From Amycolatopsis umgeniensis (GTDB lineage Bacteria; Actinomycetota; Actinomycetes; Mycobacteriales; Pseudonocardiaceae): a stretch of 64,000 bases of DNA. This document shows positions 33,571 through 41,848 of this stretch, in pieces. Under the pieces are notes generated by a model. It did no database searches. It had not been told where the DNA came from and was given only the letters and a program-made list of their open reading frames with translations. Where the stretch lies: NCBI RefSeq assembly GCF_014205155.1, contig NZ_JACHMX010000001.1, forward strand, positions 806,001 to 870,000, in the 5' to 3' direction. Position 1 is the first letter of the stretch. Each line of letters opens with the position of its first letter. Position numbers and translations under genes: made by a program.

Positions 33571-34770
33571 ATGACCGAACTCAATCGACGCAAGATGCTG
33601 ATCGTCAGTGGCGGAGTGACCCTGCTGGGGGCCATGGGGATGGCCCAGCCTGCCTGGGCGTGGAGTCCGAGCGGTTCGGTGGCCGGTGCGGGGGCGGGCA
33701 CCGATCCGAAATGGGTGTGGGACGCCGAAGCCGATCCGGTGGTCGCCGCGGTCCTCGACCGGGGGCAGGTCGCGGAGGTCAACCGCGCGCTGCGGACCTG
33801 GACCAGGAACGACCAGCCGACGCCGTCCGGGCTCCCACCGGATCTGCGGGAGTTCGTCGAGTACGCGCGACGGCTCCCGTCGTGGGCCGATCAGTCCGAA
33901 TTGGACAAGGCCGCGGATTTCATGAAGGTCAGCGGGCGTTTCGTCAACCTGCTGAACGGGCTCGGCGGCGGGATGCTGAGCACCGCCATCCCGAACGAGG
34001 CCCGGGCTGTCTACTACTCCAAGGGCGGCGCGGACATGAAGGACCGCGTCGCGAAGACCGCCAAACTCGGCTACGACGTCGGCTCGCTCAACGCCTACCG
34101 CCCCGACGGCCAGATGATCGTGTCGGCGGTGAAGACCCGCCTCGTGCACGCCGCCGTCCGGCATCTGCTGCCGCAGTCGCCGCACTGGCAGCAGGGAATC
34201 CCGATCAGCCAGAACGACATGCTCGTCACCTGGCACACCCTGCCGACCTACACGATGCAGAAGCTGACCGAGTGGCGCGTCCGCGTCTCCCCCGCGCATT
34301 CCGCCGCATACCTGCACATCTGGCAGGTGACCGGCCATATGCTCGGGATCAGCGACGAGTATCTGCCGTCGACCTGGGACGCGGCCAACGCCCAGTCCAA
34401 GCAGGTGCTGGACCCGGCGATGGGGCCGACCCGCGAGGGCGTCGAACTCACCGACATCCTCCTCGACATGCTCGCCGACCAGACCAGCCCCGGCGGTGTC
34501 GACCGGCCGATGGTCAACGCGCTGGCCCGGTACATCATCGGCGACCGGTTCTCCGAGTGGAACGGCATCCCGCGCGAGCGGATCTGGGACCTGCTGATCG
34601 GCACTGCGTTCCCGGCGCTGGTGGCCTTCCACGAGAAGCTGATCCCGCTGCCGCTGGTACCGCCGGTCGCCTGGGTGCTGGACGAGGCGATCCGGCAGTA
34701 CATCCGGCTGTGGCTCTCGGGAGGCAGGCCGGTCCACATCGAGATTCCGGACATGAACCGGCCTTCGTGA
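33571..34770 (+). CDS. lcp: Latex clearing protein, haem-dependent rubber oxygenase
   Basis: 399 residues, the family's normal length (about 400). The N terminus RRKMLIVSGGVTLLGAMGMAQPAWAW looks like a Tat signal, as in the Lcp of Streptomyces sp. K30. The DUF2236 core is well conserved: DPKWVWDAEAD, LRTWTRNDQP, EARAVYYSKGGADMKDRVAKTAKLGYD. It contains the R-x-x-K-T trio (R159, K162, T163) that corresponds to the residues near haem (Arg164, Lys167, Thr168) in the K30 enzyme. Lcp cleaves poly(cis-1,4-isoprene) outside the cell to oligo-isoprenoid aldehyde ketones using a b-type haem and O2. The divergent TetR gene is the expected regulator. The gene ends in a large hairpin. Confidence 0.93.
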   Translation: MTELNRRKMLIVSGGVTLLGAMGMAQPAWAWSPSGSVAGAGAGTDPKWVWDAEADPVVAAVLDRGQVAEVNRALRTWTRNDQPTPSGLPPDLREFVEYARRLPSWADQSELDKAADFMKVSGRFVNLLNGLGGGMLSTAIPNEARAVYYSKGGADMKDRVAKTAKLGYDVGSLNAYRPDGQMIVSAVKTRLVHAAVRHLLPQSPHWQQGIPISQNDMLVTWHTLPTYTMQKLTEWRVRVSPAHSAAYLHIWQVTGHMLGISDEYLPSTWDAANAQSKQVLDPAMGPTREGVELTDILLDMLADQTSPGGVDRPMVNALARYIIGDRFSEWNGIPRERIWDLLIGTAFPALVAFHEKLIPLPLVPPVAWVLDEAIRQYIRLWLSGGRPVHIEIPDMNRPS

Positions 34771-34771
34771 C

Positions 34772-34850
34772 CTCGTGAGTGGTAAGGACGGTTAGAACCG
34801 GCTGTCCTGAACTCAGACAGACGGTTAGAACCGTCCTTACCACTCACGAG
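34772..34850. terminator. 22-bp stem hairpin, GTGAGTGGYAA family, between convergent genes
   Basis: Arms 34772-34793 and 34829-34850 are exact inverted repeats (outer CTCGTGAGTGGTAAGG). The loop contains a nested CTGTC/GACAG hairpin. It lies 2 nt after lcp and 9 nt from the stop of the convergent GH3 gene, a natural bidirectional terminator. Same arm family as 8047-8089. Confidence 0.78.
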
Positions 34851-34858
34851 ACCTGGGG

Positions 34859-37492
34859 TCAGCTCAGACTCGAGCAAGGCCTCGCGTCAGGATCTTGAGC
34901 GCCCTTGGGCACCCACCGCATGTTCGCGAACGAAGCCGAGAACTTGCCGTCCGTGTACACCAGGAACGGCGTGTTGATGTTCTCCAGGTCCAGCCCGTTG
35001 GCGAAGCACGACACCGGGATCTTCACCGTCGACTTCGGCGCACCCGCCAAGTCGGTGAACAACTTGGTCGCGTTCACCTCCGAGAAGCACGGGTAGACGC
35101 AGTGCATGCTGATCACCGTCCGGTTGGCGGGCGCCTCCTGCACGATCGTGTCGAACTCCAGTGCCGCGTCGGCGTTGAGATATCCGCGCAGATCGTTGGT
35201 ACCGGCCGGGTTCTGGAAGTAGAGCTGCGCCGGACCGGTGCCGGTCCAGGTCGCCTTCAGCCCGTCCTGCTGCACGTTGACGTCCGACTGCACGACCGCG
35301 ATCTCGGCGTGCGAAGCGGCGCCGTCCGGGCCGATCTCGGTACCGCCCCAGTTCTGCGCGGAACCGATGAAACCCTTGTACGGAGCGACATCGGTGCGGT
35401 TGAACACCTCGAGATCCTCGGTCGCGGTGCCACCGCCACCGGTCGACCCGCAGGCCATCGGGCCGACGGTCTCGTCCAGCTGCCCGACGGTGACGCGCTG
35501 ACCGGTCTTGAGGCCGTAGCCGAGTTTGAACAGCGGGTCGTACTCCGCCGAGCCCGCGTTCAGCGGCGTCTGGCAAGCGCTCTTCGGCCACGAGTACGGC
35601 AGTGTGCCCTTGAAACCGCCCTTGACGAGGACGTCCGCGACGCCGCCGCCTTCGGTACCGGGCAGCCAGGCCGCCACGAACGCGTCGGAGCGGTTGATCT
35701 CCTTGTTCATGTACAGCGGGCGGCCGCCGACGTAGACGGTGACGACGGGAGCGCCCTTGCCGCGGACCTTGTCCAGTACGGCCAGATCCTCGGGGTACAG
35801 CTTCGAAGCCTCCAACGTCTTGCGGGTCAGGTCGCCGACGCCTTCCGCGTAGGGGGTCTCACCGATGACCGCGATGACCGCGTCGTAGCCCTTCGGGTCG
35901 GCGTCGCCCTTCTCGTCGAAGGTGACGTTGACGTCGCCGAGCTGCTGCTTGAGCCCGGTCAGGATCGACGTGGCGTTCGGGAAGTCGGCGTTGGTGTTGC
36001 CGGTGCCCTGCCAGCTCAGCGTCCAGCCGCCGGTCTGGTTCTGGATGCTGTCCGCGCTCTTGCCGACCACCAGCACCTTGGACTTCGGCTTCAGCGGCAG
36101 CACGTTGCCGTTGTTCTTCAGCAACGTCTGCGACGAACGGACGGCGTCGCGCGCCAGCCAGGTCTCCTTCAGCGCGTCGTCGGAGTTCGCGTAAGAACGG
36201 TCCGACGGCTTCTGCGACTCGTACAGCCCGGAGCGCAGCTTCACGCGCAGGATGCGGGTCACCGCGTCGTCGATCCGCGAGACCGGGATCTGCCCGCCGT
36301 TGACCTGCGCGACGGTGTTGGCGATGAACGCCTTCCAGTCGTGCGGGACCATCACGATGTCGATGCCGGCGTTGATCGCCTGCGGACACGAGGCGTTGGT
36401 GCAGCCCGGAACCTGGCCGATACCGTTCCAGTCGGACACGACGAGGCCGTCGAAGCCCATCTTGCCCTTGAGGATCTGGTTCAGCGCCTTGTCACTGCCG
36501 TGCAGCTTGCCTTCGTCGATCCCGAGTTCGGCGTTGGTCCAGCTGTTGAACGACACCATCACGGTCTGGGAGCCCGCCGCGAGCGCGCCGTAGTAGCCCT
36601 GGCCGTGGACGTTGATCATTTCGGCTTCGGAAGACGGGTTGACGCCCTGGTCCTGTCCCTTGAGGGTGCCGCCGTCACCGATGAAGTGCTTGGCGGTGCC
36701 GATCACGCCGTTGTAGCCGATGCGTTTGGTCGAACCGTCCTGGAGGCCGTTGATCGCCTCGTAGCCGTAGGCCCGGGTGATCCGCGGGTCCTCGGAGAAC
36801 CCTTCGTAGGTACGGCCCCAGCGGTCGTCCCGCACCACGGCGAGCGTCGGGGCGAAGGCCCAGTCCTGGCCGGTGGCGCGGATCTGCCGGGCCGTCGCCG
36901 CGGAGATGTCGCGCACCAGGCACGGGTCGTGCGCCGCGCCGAGACCGATGTTGTGCGGGAAGACGGTGGCCCCGTACACGTTGTTGTTGCCGTGCACGGC
37001 GTCGATACCCCAGATCACCGGGATCTTCGTCCGGCTGGTCTTGGCGGCGTCCCAATAGGAGTCGGCGAGCTTCAGCCAATCCTGCTGGGAAGCGTGCTTG
37101 TCCTGGTTCGGCCACGAGCCGCCGCCGTTGAGGACCGAGCCGATGGAGTACTGGCGGACCTCGTCGGGGGTGATGGCGGCGATCTCGGGCTGTGTCATCT
37201 GCCCGACCTTCTCCTCGAGGGTCATTCCCCCGAGGATCTGGGCGATCCGCGCCTCGTCGCCGGTCTTGCCCTTGAACCGGCTCTCGACCTTCGGCCAGTC
37301 GGCGAGGGTCGGCAGGCTCTTCTCGATCCGGGCGCAACCGTCCCTGTCGAGCGTGGGCTTCCCGATCACGGGCTGTTCGGCCGCCCCCGCGGACGGCGCG
37401 GCCACCACGGCCCCGCCGAGCAGGGCGAGGCTCATCAGGGCGATGAGCGGACTTCGGCGCGCACGAGAACGTCTTGCCATGGTCTGGTCCAT
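34859..37492 (-). CDS. Secreted GH3 beta-glucosidase with ExoP-type C-terminal domain
   Basis: 877 residues. Signal peptide at about 5-38 (RRSRARRSPLIALMSLALL..APSAGA). GH3 N-terminal barrel about 75-400, with the nucleophile Asp in GLVVSDWNGIG (about 353) and the substrate loop AKHFIGDGGT; C-terminal GH3 domain about 440-650 (TLLKNNGNVLPLK). The last 190 residues form a beta-rich domain with Cys pairs (MHCVYPCFSEVN), like the C-terminal galactose-binding-type domain of marine exo-glucanase ExoP. Acts outside the cell on beta-glucans or beta-glucosides. Two close in-frame ATGs (37492, 37480) are possible. A 22-bp operator-like palindrome lies upstream at 37562-37583. Confidence 0.9.
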   Translation of the reverse strand: MDQTMARRSRARRSPLIALMSLALLGGAVVAAPSAGAAEQPVIGKPTLDRDGCARIEKSLPTLADWPKVESRFKGKTGDEARIAQILGGMTLEEKVGQMTQPEIAAITPDEVRQYSIGSVLNGGGSWPNQDKHASQQDWLKLADSYWDAAKTSRTKIPVIWGIDAVHGNNNVYGATVFPHNIGLGAAHDPCLVRDISAATARQIRATGQDWAFAPTLAVVRDDRWGRTYEGFSEDPRITRAYGYEAINGLQDGSTKRIGYNGVIGTAKHFIGDGGTLKGQDQGVNPSSEAEMINVHGQGYYGALAAGSQTVMVSFNSWTNAELGIDEGKLHGSDKALNQILKGKMGFDGLVVSDWNGIGQVPGCTNASCPQAINAGIDIVMVPHDWKAFIANTVAQVNGGQIPVSRIDDAVTRILRVKLRSGLYESQKPSDRSYANSDDALKETWLARDAVRSSQTLLKNNGNVLPLKPKSKVLVVGKSADSIQNQTGGWTLSWQGTGNTNADFPNATSILTGLKQQLGDVNVTFDEKGDADPKGYDAVIAVIGETPYAEGVGDLTRKTLEASKLYPEDLAVLDKVRGKGAPVVTVYVGGRPLYMNKEINRSDAFVAAWLPGTEGGGVADVLVKGGFKGTLPYSWPKSACQTPLNAGSAEYDPLFKLGYGLKTGQRVTVGQLDETVGPMACGSTGGGGTATEDLEVFNRTDVAPYKGFIGSAQNWGGTEIGPDGAASHAEIAVVQSDVNVQQDGLKATWTGTGPAQLYFQNPAGTNDLRGYLNADAALEFDTIVQEAPANRTVISMHCVYPCFSEVNATKLFTDLAGAPKSTVKIPVSCFANGLDLENINTPFLVYTDGKFSASFANMRWVPKGAQDPDARPCSSLS

Positions 37493-37561
37493 TCTGCGGG
37501 AGGCGGGACCGGCCGATCCTCACCGGACCGGGGCGAGCACGTCAAGGGTTTCGGGCGAGTA

Positions 37562-37583
37562 CGGCGAAAGTTAATTTTTGCCG
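37562..37583. promoter_or_regulatory. 22-bp near-palindrome upstream of the GH3 gene
   Basis: Outer arms CGGC and GCCG with A/T-rich inner arms (GAAAGTTAA / TTTTTG) centred on TTAA; 18 of 22 positions are symmetric. It lies 70 bp before the GH3 start. The symmetry and position suggest a sugar-responsive repressor operator, but the regulator is not encoded nearby. Confidence 0.5.
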
Positions 37584-37602
37584 TGAACTAAGACCGGACC
37601 CG

Positions 37603-37818
37603 TCACCCGGCCACGTGCCGCCGGTTGCGCCGCTTGGCGGTGTACGGCAGGGCGAACAGGTAGAGACCGCTGAACATCAGCAGGAAGAGCGGCGGCAGCG
37701 GCGTGTAGAGCACCCACTCGGCCGGATCGTCCTGCGCGACGACGACGAAGCAGACGATGACGGTGGCGACGAAGACGAGGGACGTCCAGCGGTGGAACGT
37801 CCGGATGCGCTTGCTCAT
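37603..37818 (-). CDS. Small two-helix membrane protein
   Basis: 71 residues from ATG 37818, with GAGAGG about 6 nt upstream. A basic aromatic start (SKRIRTFHRWTS) is followed by a first helix (LVFVATVIVCFVVVA), a polar loop (QDDPAEWVLYTPLP), a second helix (PLFLLMFSGLYLFALPY) and a basic tail (TAKRRNRRHVAG). Both ends are therefore predicted cytoplasmic. Divergent from the NmrA-type gene at 37959. The family is unknown to me. The short helix-loop-helix layout is common for uncharacterised actinobacterial inner-membrane proteins, and nothing in the context defines its role. Confidence 0.7.
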   Translation of the reverse strand: MSKRIRTFHRWTSLVFVATVIVCFVVVAQDDPAEWVLYTPLPPLFLLMFSGLYLFALPYTAKRRNRRHVAG

Positions 37819-37958
37819 GGGAACCTCTCGGCGTCGTTTTCCTGTGCGGATGACGCTAGGGACGACCCCGGTGCGAACGCTTCTCGATTCCTGACCGGTC
37901 CGCTTGACCTCTACATTACTCGACCTTTTACCTTCGCGGGAAACGAAGGGAAACAACG

Positions 37959-38759
37959 ATGACCGTCTTGGTAACAGGGGCGACCGGGAACACCGGCCGC
38001 CACGTGGTGGCCGAGCTCGTCCGGCGCGGGGAACGCGTCCGCGCACTCACCAGGAATCCCTCGGGAGCCCGGTTTCCGGCGGGTGTCGAACTGGTCGAAG
38101 GCACCCACACCGCGCCCGAAACGCTGGACTTCGACGGGGTCACGCGGCTGCACATCACCGTGACGGCCGGTCTCGCCGACGTCGGCGCCGATCTGGTCAA
38201 GCGCGCCGTGGCCGCGGGAGTGCGGCGGATGACCATCGTGTGGGGCGGTTACGTCGGCCCGACGGAACAGGCCATGGCCGAGTCCGGCGTGGAATGGACG
38301 AGGCTGGAGCCGCAGGAGTTCATGTCCAACGCCCTGACCTGGGCCGATTCCGTCCGCGCCGACGGCGTTGTCCGCGAGCCGTTCGACCTCCCCGGCGCGG
38401 TGGTGCACGAGGGCGACATCGGCGCCGTCGCCGCCACCGCGCTCGTCGAGGACGGGCACTCGGGCAAGGTCTACAACCTGACCGGCCCCGAGGCGCTCAC
38501 GACACGTGAACGGATCGCGATCCTCGGCGCCGCCCTCGGCCGCGACCTCGATCTGGAGCAGATCACGCGGCAGCAGGCGATCGATCGGCTGCTGGCCGAC
38601 GGCGTCTCGACGGCGGACGCCGAATACGTCGTCGGCTGGCACAGCGATCCGCCGGTGGAGGCAAGGACCGTGGACCGCACCGTCGAGCAGGTGCTCGGCC
38701 GCCCGGCCCGGACGTTCGCCCAGTGGGTCGCGGAGCATACGGACCGGTTCAGCCGGTGA
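37959..38759 (+). CDS. NmrA-type atypical SDR
   Basis: 266 residues. N-terminal nucleotide motif VTGATGNTGRHVV (GxxGxxG, residues 5-17), with Arg after beta-2 (ALTRNPSGAR), which favours NADPH. The rest matches the NAD(P)H-azoreductase/NmrA-like family (GPEALTTRERIAILGAALGRDLDLEQI), which lacks the classical Tyr-x-x-x-Lys and often senses redox state or quinones. AGGGAAACAACG before the ATG gives a ribosome site. Its stop lies inside the 3' end of the convergent Lrp gene (11-bp overlap). Confidence 0.82.
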   Translation: MTVLVTGATGNTGRHVVAELVRRGERVRALTRNPSGARFPAGVELVEGTHTAPETLDFDGVTRLHITVTAGLADVGADLVKRAVAAGVRRMTIVWGGYVGPTEQAMAESGVEWTRLEPQEFMSNALTWADSVRADGVVREPFDLPGAVVHEGDIGAVAATALVEDGHSGKVYNLTGPEALTTRERIAILGAALGRDLDLEQITRQQAIDRLLADGVSTADAEYVVGWHSDPPVEARTVDRTVEQVLGRPARTFAQWVAEHTDRFSR

Positions 38760-39699
38760 GCGGTCCGACCGCCTTCACGATTTCCAGCACCGGCGCGGTG
38801 TGCACCGTGTGGATCGCGCGCAGCGCACCGAGCCGGTGCGTGAGGTAGTGGTGCAACGCGGCGGGATCCGGGCATAGCGCCTGCGCGGCCAGATTGGTCG
38901 GCCCGGTGGTGGCGACGACGACGGCCAGCTCCTCGTGGGTGGCCAGCGTCGTCGCCACCTCGTCGAGATCCGCCGGCGCGACGGCCATCCACAGGAAGGC
39001 CTGCGTGGTCACGCCGTACAAGGCCGCGCTGATCTCGACGTCGAAGAAGACCGCGCCCCGCGCGCGAAGGTCGGAAAGGCGGCGCGTCGCGGTCGCCGGT
39101 GCCAGGCCCGCCGCGGCGGCGAGGTCCGCGATGCTCGCCCGGCCGTCGTGCCGGAGGGCGGCGATCAGCGCGTGGTCCGCCGCGGTCGGCGGGACGTCCT
39201 CGGCGACGGATTCCGGTGGCCGCAAAGCGTCCTGCTGTTCCTCGGTCAGCGCGGTGACGCGTCCGTGCCAAGCGGTCGGGCCGCCGAGGTAGGTGTGCAG
39301 GATGAAATGCGCGGACACCGCCGTGACGCTCGCGGTGCGCGGGATGTCGTGCAGCAACATGGCGCTCTGCGCCTGCCTCGGCGTATGAGCGATCGTCACG
39401 ATCTCCGTGCCGCCCGAGGTGAGTTTCACCCAGGACGTATCCGGCCGTCGGGCCAGCGAGCGGGCGAGTGTCCGCGCCGTGGCCGGTTGCGCGGTGAGCC
39501 GCACGAGCCACTGCGTCAGCCCCGCCCGATCGGGATCGGGCAGGCCCACCACACGCAATCCCGCCTCGGCGCGAAGCCGCTGATAGCGACGGGCGACGGT
39601 CTGGGTCGAGACGCCGAGCACCGCGCCGATCCGGCTGAACGGCGCACGGGCGTCGAGATGCAGCGCATGGATCAAAGCGCGGTCGATGCCGTCGAGCAT
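38749..39699 (-). CDS. Double Lrp/AsnC-family regulator
   Basis: 316 residues containing two AsnC-type units. First helix-turn-helix about residues 3-48 (DRALIHALHLDARAPFSRIGAVLGVSTQTVARRYQRL) with a RAM-like region; second about 180-225 (DHALIAALRHDGRASIADLAAAAGLAPATATRRLSDL) with a second RAM-like region. Ordinary Lrp proteins are about 150 residues with a single unit, so this is a fused duplicate, a known actinobacterial variant. Divergent from the MFS gene at 39766 with 66 bp between them, including an A/T-rich GAATATATCGTCC stretch at about 39700 that could be the operator. Likely controls the exporter in response to an amino acid or related ligand. Confidence 0.85.
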   Translation of the reverse strand: MLDGIDRALIHALHLDARAPFSRIGAVLGVSTQTVARRYQRLRAEAGLRVVGLPDPDRAGLTQWLVRLTAQPATARTLARSLARRPDTSWVKLTSGGTEIVTIAHTPRQAQSAMLLHDIPRTASVTAVSAHFILHTYLGGPTAWHGRVTALTEEQQDALRPPESVAEDVPPTAADHALIAALRHDGRASIADLAAAAGLAPATATRRLSDLRARGAVFFDVEISAALYGVTTQAFLWMAVAPADLDEVATTLATHEELAVVVATTGPTNLAAQALCPDPAALHHYLTHRLGALRAIHTVHTAPVLEIVKAVGPLTG

Positions 39700-39765
39700 G
39701 GAATATATCGTCCATCCGGAGCCGGTTCCTGGAACAGAACTCATCTTCGCCGCACGATCTCGACC

Positions 39766-41055
39766 ATGCAAGTGACGAAGACCAGTTCGGCCCCGCTCGC
39801 CATCCTGCTCGCGGCCGAAGCGATGAACGTGCTCGACGCGACGATCACCCAGGTCGCCGGTCCGGCGATCCACGCCGACCTCGGCGGACCCGCGTCCGCC
39901 ATTCCCTGGTTCGGCGCCGCGTACACACTCCCGTTCGCGGTACTCCTGATCACCGGCGGCAGGCTCGGCGACCTGCTGGGCCGTCGCCGCGTGTTCCTGT
40001 CCGGTGTCGCCGTGTTCGCGCTCGCGTCGGTGTGCTGCGCGTTCGCGCCGGGCACCGGCGTGCTGATCGGCGCGCGAGGGGTGCAGGGGATGGCGGCGGC
40101 ACTGGTGATCCCGCAGACCATCGGATTGATCAAGGTCTTGTTCACCGGCCCGGCACTGGCCGCGGCGCTCGGCTGGAACGGTCCGGTGGTCGGCCTGTCC
40201 GCGGTGAGCGGGCCGCTGCTCGGTGCCCTGCTGACGGATCTGGTGTCCTGGCGGGCCGCGTTCCTGGTGAACGTGCCGATCTCGATCGCGATCCTCGTGG
40301 CGGCACGGCTGTTGCCGGAAGATCGCGCCGAGCGGCCGGTCCGGCTGGACGTCCCTGGCACCGTGCTCGTCTCGCTCGGCGTCGGGCTGCTGGTGTTCCC
40401 GCTGATCGACAAGTGGGATTGGCGCCAGTTCGCCGGTGGCGCCGCCGTGCTCGTGCTGTTCGCGCTCCACCAGCGGAACAGGCGGAACCCTTTGGTAGAG
40501 CCGAGTTTGTTCGCCCGCCGTGGCTTCCCCGCGGCCTTGGTGGCGTCGGCTCTGTTCTTCTCGGTGATGAACGGACTGATGCTCATGGTGGTCCTGCACC
40601 AGCAACTCGACGAGGGGCTCGGTGTGCTGACATCCGGCTTGACGCTGCTGCCGTGGTCGAGCGGGCTCGCGGTTTCGTCGTGGGCGGCGGGCAGATGGCT
40701 CGTGCCCCGCTACGGACTGCGTGTCGCCTTCGCCGGGCTGACGCTGCTGCTCGCGGGAATCCTGCTGGCGACGGTGGGGCCGCTGCTTCCCGCGCTCGGG
40801 ATCGGCGGGCTCGGGCTGGGACTGTTCACGGTGCCGTTCTTCACCACGGCGCTGGCGGGCGTCCGTCCACAAGAGACCGGATCGGCGGCGGGACTGCTGA
40901 ACGCGGTGCAGCAACTGGGCGCGACGCTGGGTGTCGCGGTGTTCGGCACCGTCTACTTGCGCGGACACTCCCCCGCGCAGGCGTTCTCGCTCGCGGCGGC
41001 GCTGGTGATCGCGACGATGGCGGCCACCGCGTTGATGCGGCCTAGAGCCCTGTGA
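39766..41055 (+). CDS. MFS drug-efflux transporter (DHA2-like)
   Basis: 429 residues, about 12 helices. N-terminal motif LAAEAMNVLDATITQVAGPAI is the D1 signature of the EmrB/QacA (DHA2) branch, followed by GGRLGDLLGRRRVF (motif A) and GVQGMAAALVIPQTIGLI (motif C region, WNGPVVGLSAVSGPLLGALL). It is shorter than 14-helix members (about 500). No ribosome site is seen before ATG 39766, so translation may be leaderless. Control by the divergent double Lrp regulator is likely. Substrate unknown. Confidence 0.85.
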   Translation: MQVTKTSSAPLAILLAAEAMNVLDATITQVAGPAIHADLGGPASAIPWFGAAYTLPFAVLLITGGRLGDLLGRRRVFLSGVAVFALASVCCAFAPGTGVLIGARGVQGMAAALVIPQTIGLIKVLFTGPALAAALGWNGPVVGLSAVSGPLLGALLTDLVSWRAAFLVNVPISIAILVAARLLPEDRAERPVRLDVPGTVLVSLGVGLLVFPLIDKWDWRQFAGGAAVLVLFALHQRNRRNPLVEPSLFARRGFPAALVASALFFSVMNGLMLMVVLHQQLDEGLGVLTSGLTLLPWSSGLAVSSWAAGRWLVPRYGLRVAFAGLTLLLAGILLATVGPLLPALGIGGLGLGLFTVPFFTTALAGVRPQETGSAAGLLNAVQQLGATLGVAVFGTVYLRGHSPAQAFSLAAALVIATMAATALMRPRAL

Positions 41056-41100
41056 TCCTGCTTGCTGTACGGCATCCGATACAGACTTCGCGTGGCTGGA

Positions 41101-41180
41101 TGGAGATCACCCGTGATCGGGCGGGCAACTCGCGTGATCAGAAGGCGAACTCGCGTGATTGAGCGGAGATCACGCCCGCA
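41101..41180. repeat. Array of ~20-bp CTCGCGTG units
   Basis: Successive units GATCACCCGTGATC, AACTCGCGTGATC, AACTCGCGTGATT and GATCACGCC spaced about 20 bp apart, with variable filler between them. Same unit family as 11821-11890, 12103-12200, 28796-28940 and 50079-50236. Non-coding, downstream of the MFS gene. Confidence 0.65.
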
Positions 41181-41213
41181 GGGGCAGAGAAGTGGCCCCT
41201 CGTCTCACGCGGC

Positions 41214-41256
41214 GAAGGGCGCTTTCCTCGCATCGCATGCGGGGAAAGCGCCCTTC
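41214..41256. terminator. 14-bp stem hairpin between convergent MFS and Rrf2 genes
   Basis: Arms GAAGGGCGCTTTCC (41214-41227) and its complement (41243-41256) with a 15-nt loop that itself contains GCATCGCATGC. Ends 3 nt from the Rrf2 stop. TGAAGG-type hairpin. Confidence 0.75.
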
Positions 41257-41258
41257 AC

Positions 41259-41741
41259 CTAGCCGTCGGCGGCCTTGAACCACGCGCCGATTCCCGCCAG
41301 CGCGCCCGGACCGTAGTCGCCCCTGACGTCGTCGGCCAGATTCGCGATGGTGATCTCACGCAGCGCCGCGCGCCACTGGACTTCGGCGTTGGCCATCGCG
41401 CGGCTGATGGCGCACGGCGCCGTGCACGCTTCGGGCGGTGTCGCCATCGGACCGCGCTGCCGGATCTCGGTGCAGATGAAGGCCGGGCCGGGCCCTTCGA
41501 TCGCCTCGACGACGTCGAGCACCGTGATCTCCGAAGGCGGCCGGGTGAGGACGTAGCCGCCGGCCTTCCCCTGCACCGAACGGATGAGGCCCGCCCGGGA
41601 AAGGGCCTGGAGCTGCTTCGCGAGGTAACTCGGGGAGACGTCGTGAAGCTGCGCCAGGCGCGCGGCGGGCGCGGGTTCGTCGAGCGAGGTCAGCACGACG
41701 CAGCAATGCAGGGCCCATTCGACCCCGCCGGACATCTTCAC
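41259..41741 (-). CDS. Rrf2-family regulator
   Basis: 160 residues from a probably leaderless GTG 41741: TAGAGT lies 7 nt upstream and there is no ribosome site. Winged helix about residues 5-65 (SPSYLAKQLQALSRAGLIRSVQGKAGGYVLTR), the Rrf2 signature. Three Cys residues (about C90, C107, C111) occupy the region used for Fe-S ligation in NsrR/IscR, but spacing C-x16-C-x3-C is unusual. Divergent from an NmrA-type reductase gene with two GGACA-based palindromes in the shared promoter, so it probably represses that gene and senses redox or electrophile stress. Confidence 0.85.
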   Translation of the reverse strand: MKMSGGVEWALHCCVVLTSLDEPAPAARLAQLHDVSPSYLAKQLQALSRAGLIRSVQGKAGGYVLTRPPSEITVLDVVEAIEGPGPAFICTEIRQRGPMATPPEACTAPCAISRAMANAEVQWRAALREITIANLADDVRGDYGPGALAGIGAWFKAADG

Positions 41742-41763
41742 CCGGATGACTCTAACCCGCCTC

Positions 41764-41813
41764 TTGACTCGGACACAATGTGTCTGAGTATTATCTCGGA
41801 CATGAGGTGTCCG
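41764..41813 (+). promoter_or_regulatory. Promoter with two Rrf2 operator palindromes
   Basis: TTGACT (41764-41769) and TATTAT (41789-41794), 19 bp apart, form a good promoter for the reductase gene. Two inverted repeats flank the -10 box: GACAC-AAT-GTGTC (41772-41784) and CGGACA-TGAGG-TGTCCG (41797-41813). Both use the half-site GGACA. Occupation of either would block RNA polymerase. Confidence 0.7.
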
Positions 41814-41848
41814 GGTTACGGACATCCACCGACGAAGGGCACTGGGTC

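Noticed and set aside
38935..39765. N-terminal extension of the MFS gene into the Lrp gene
   Set aside because: The extra codons are antisense to the Lrp regulator and lack any transporter feature; ATG 39766 begins directly at the first helix region.
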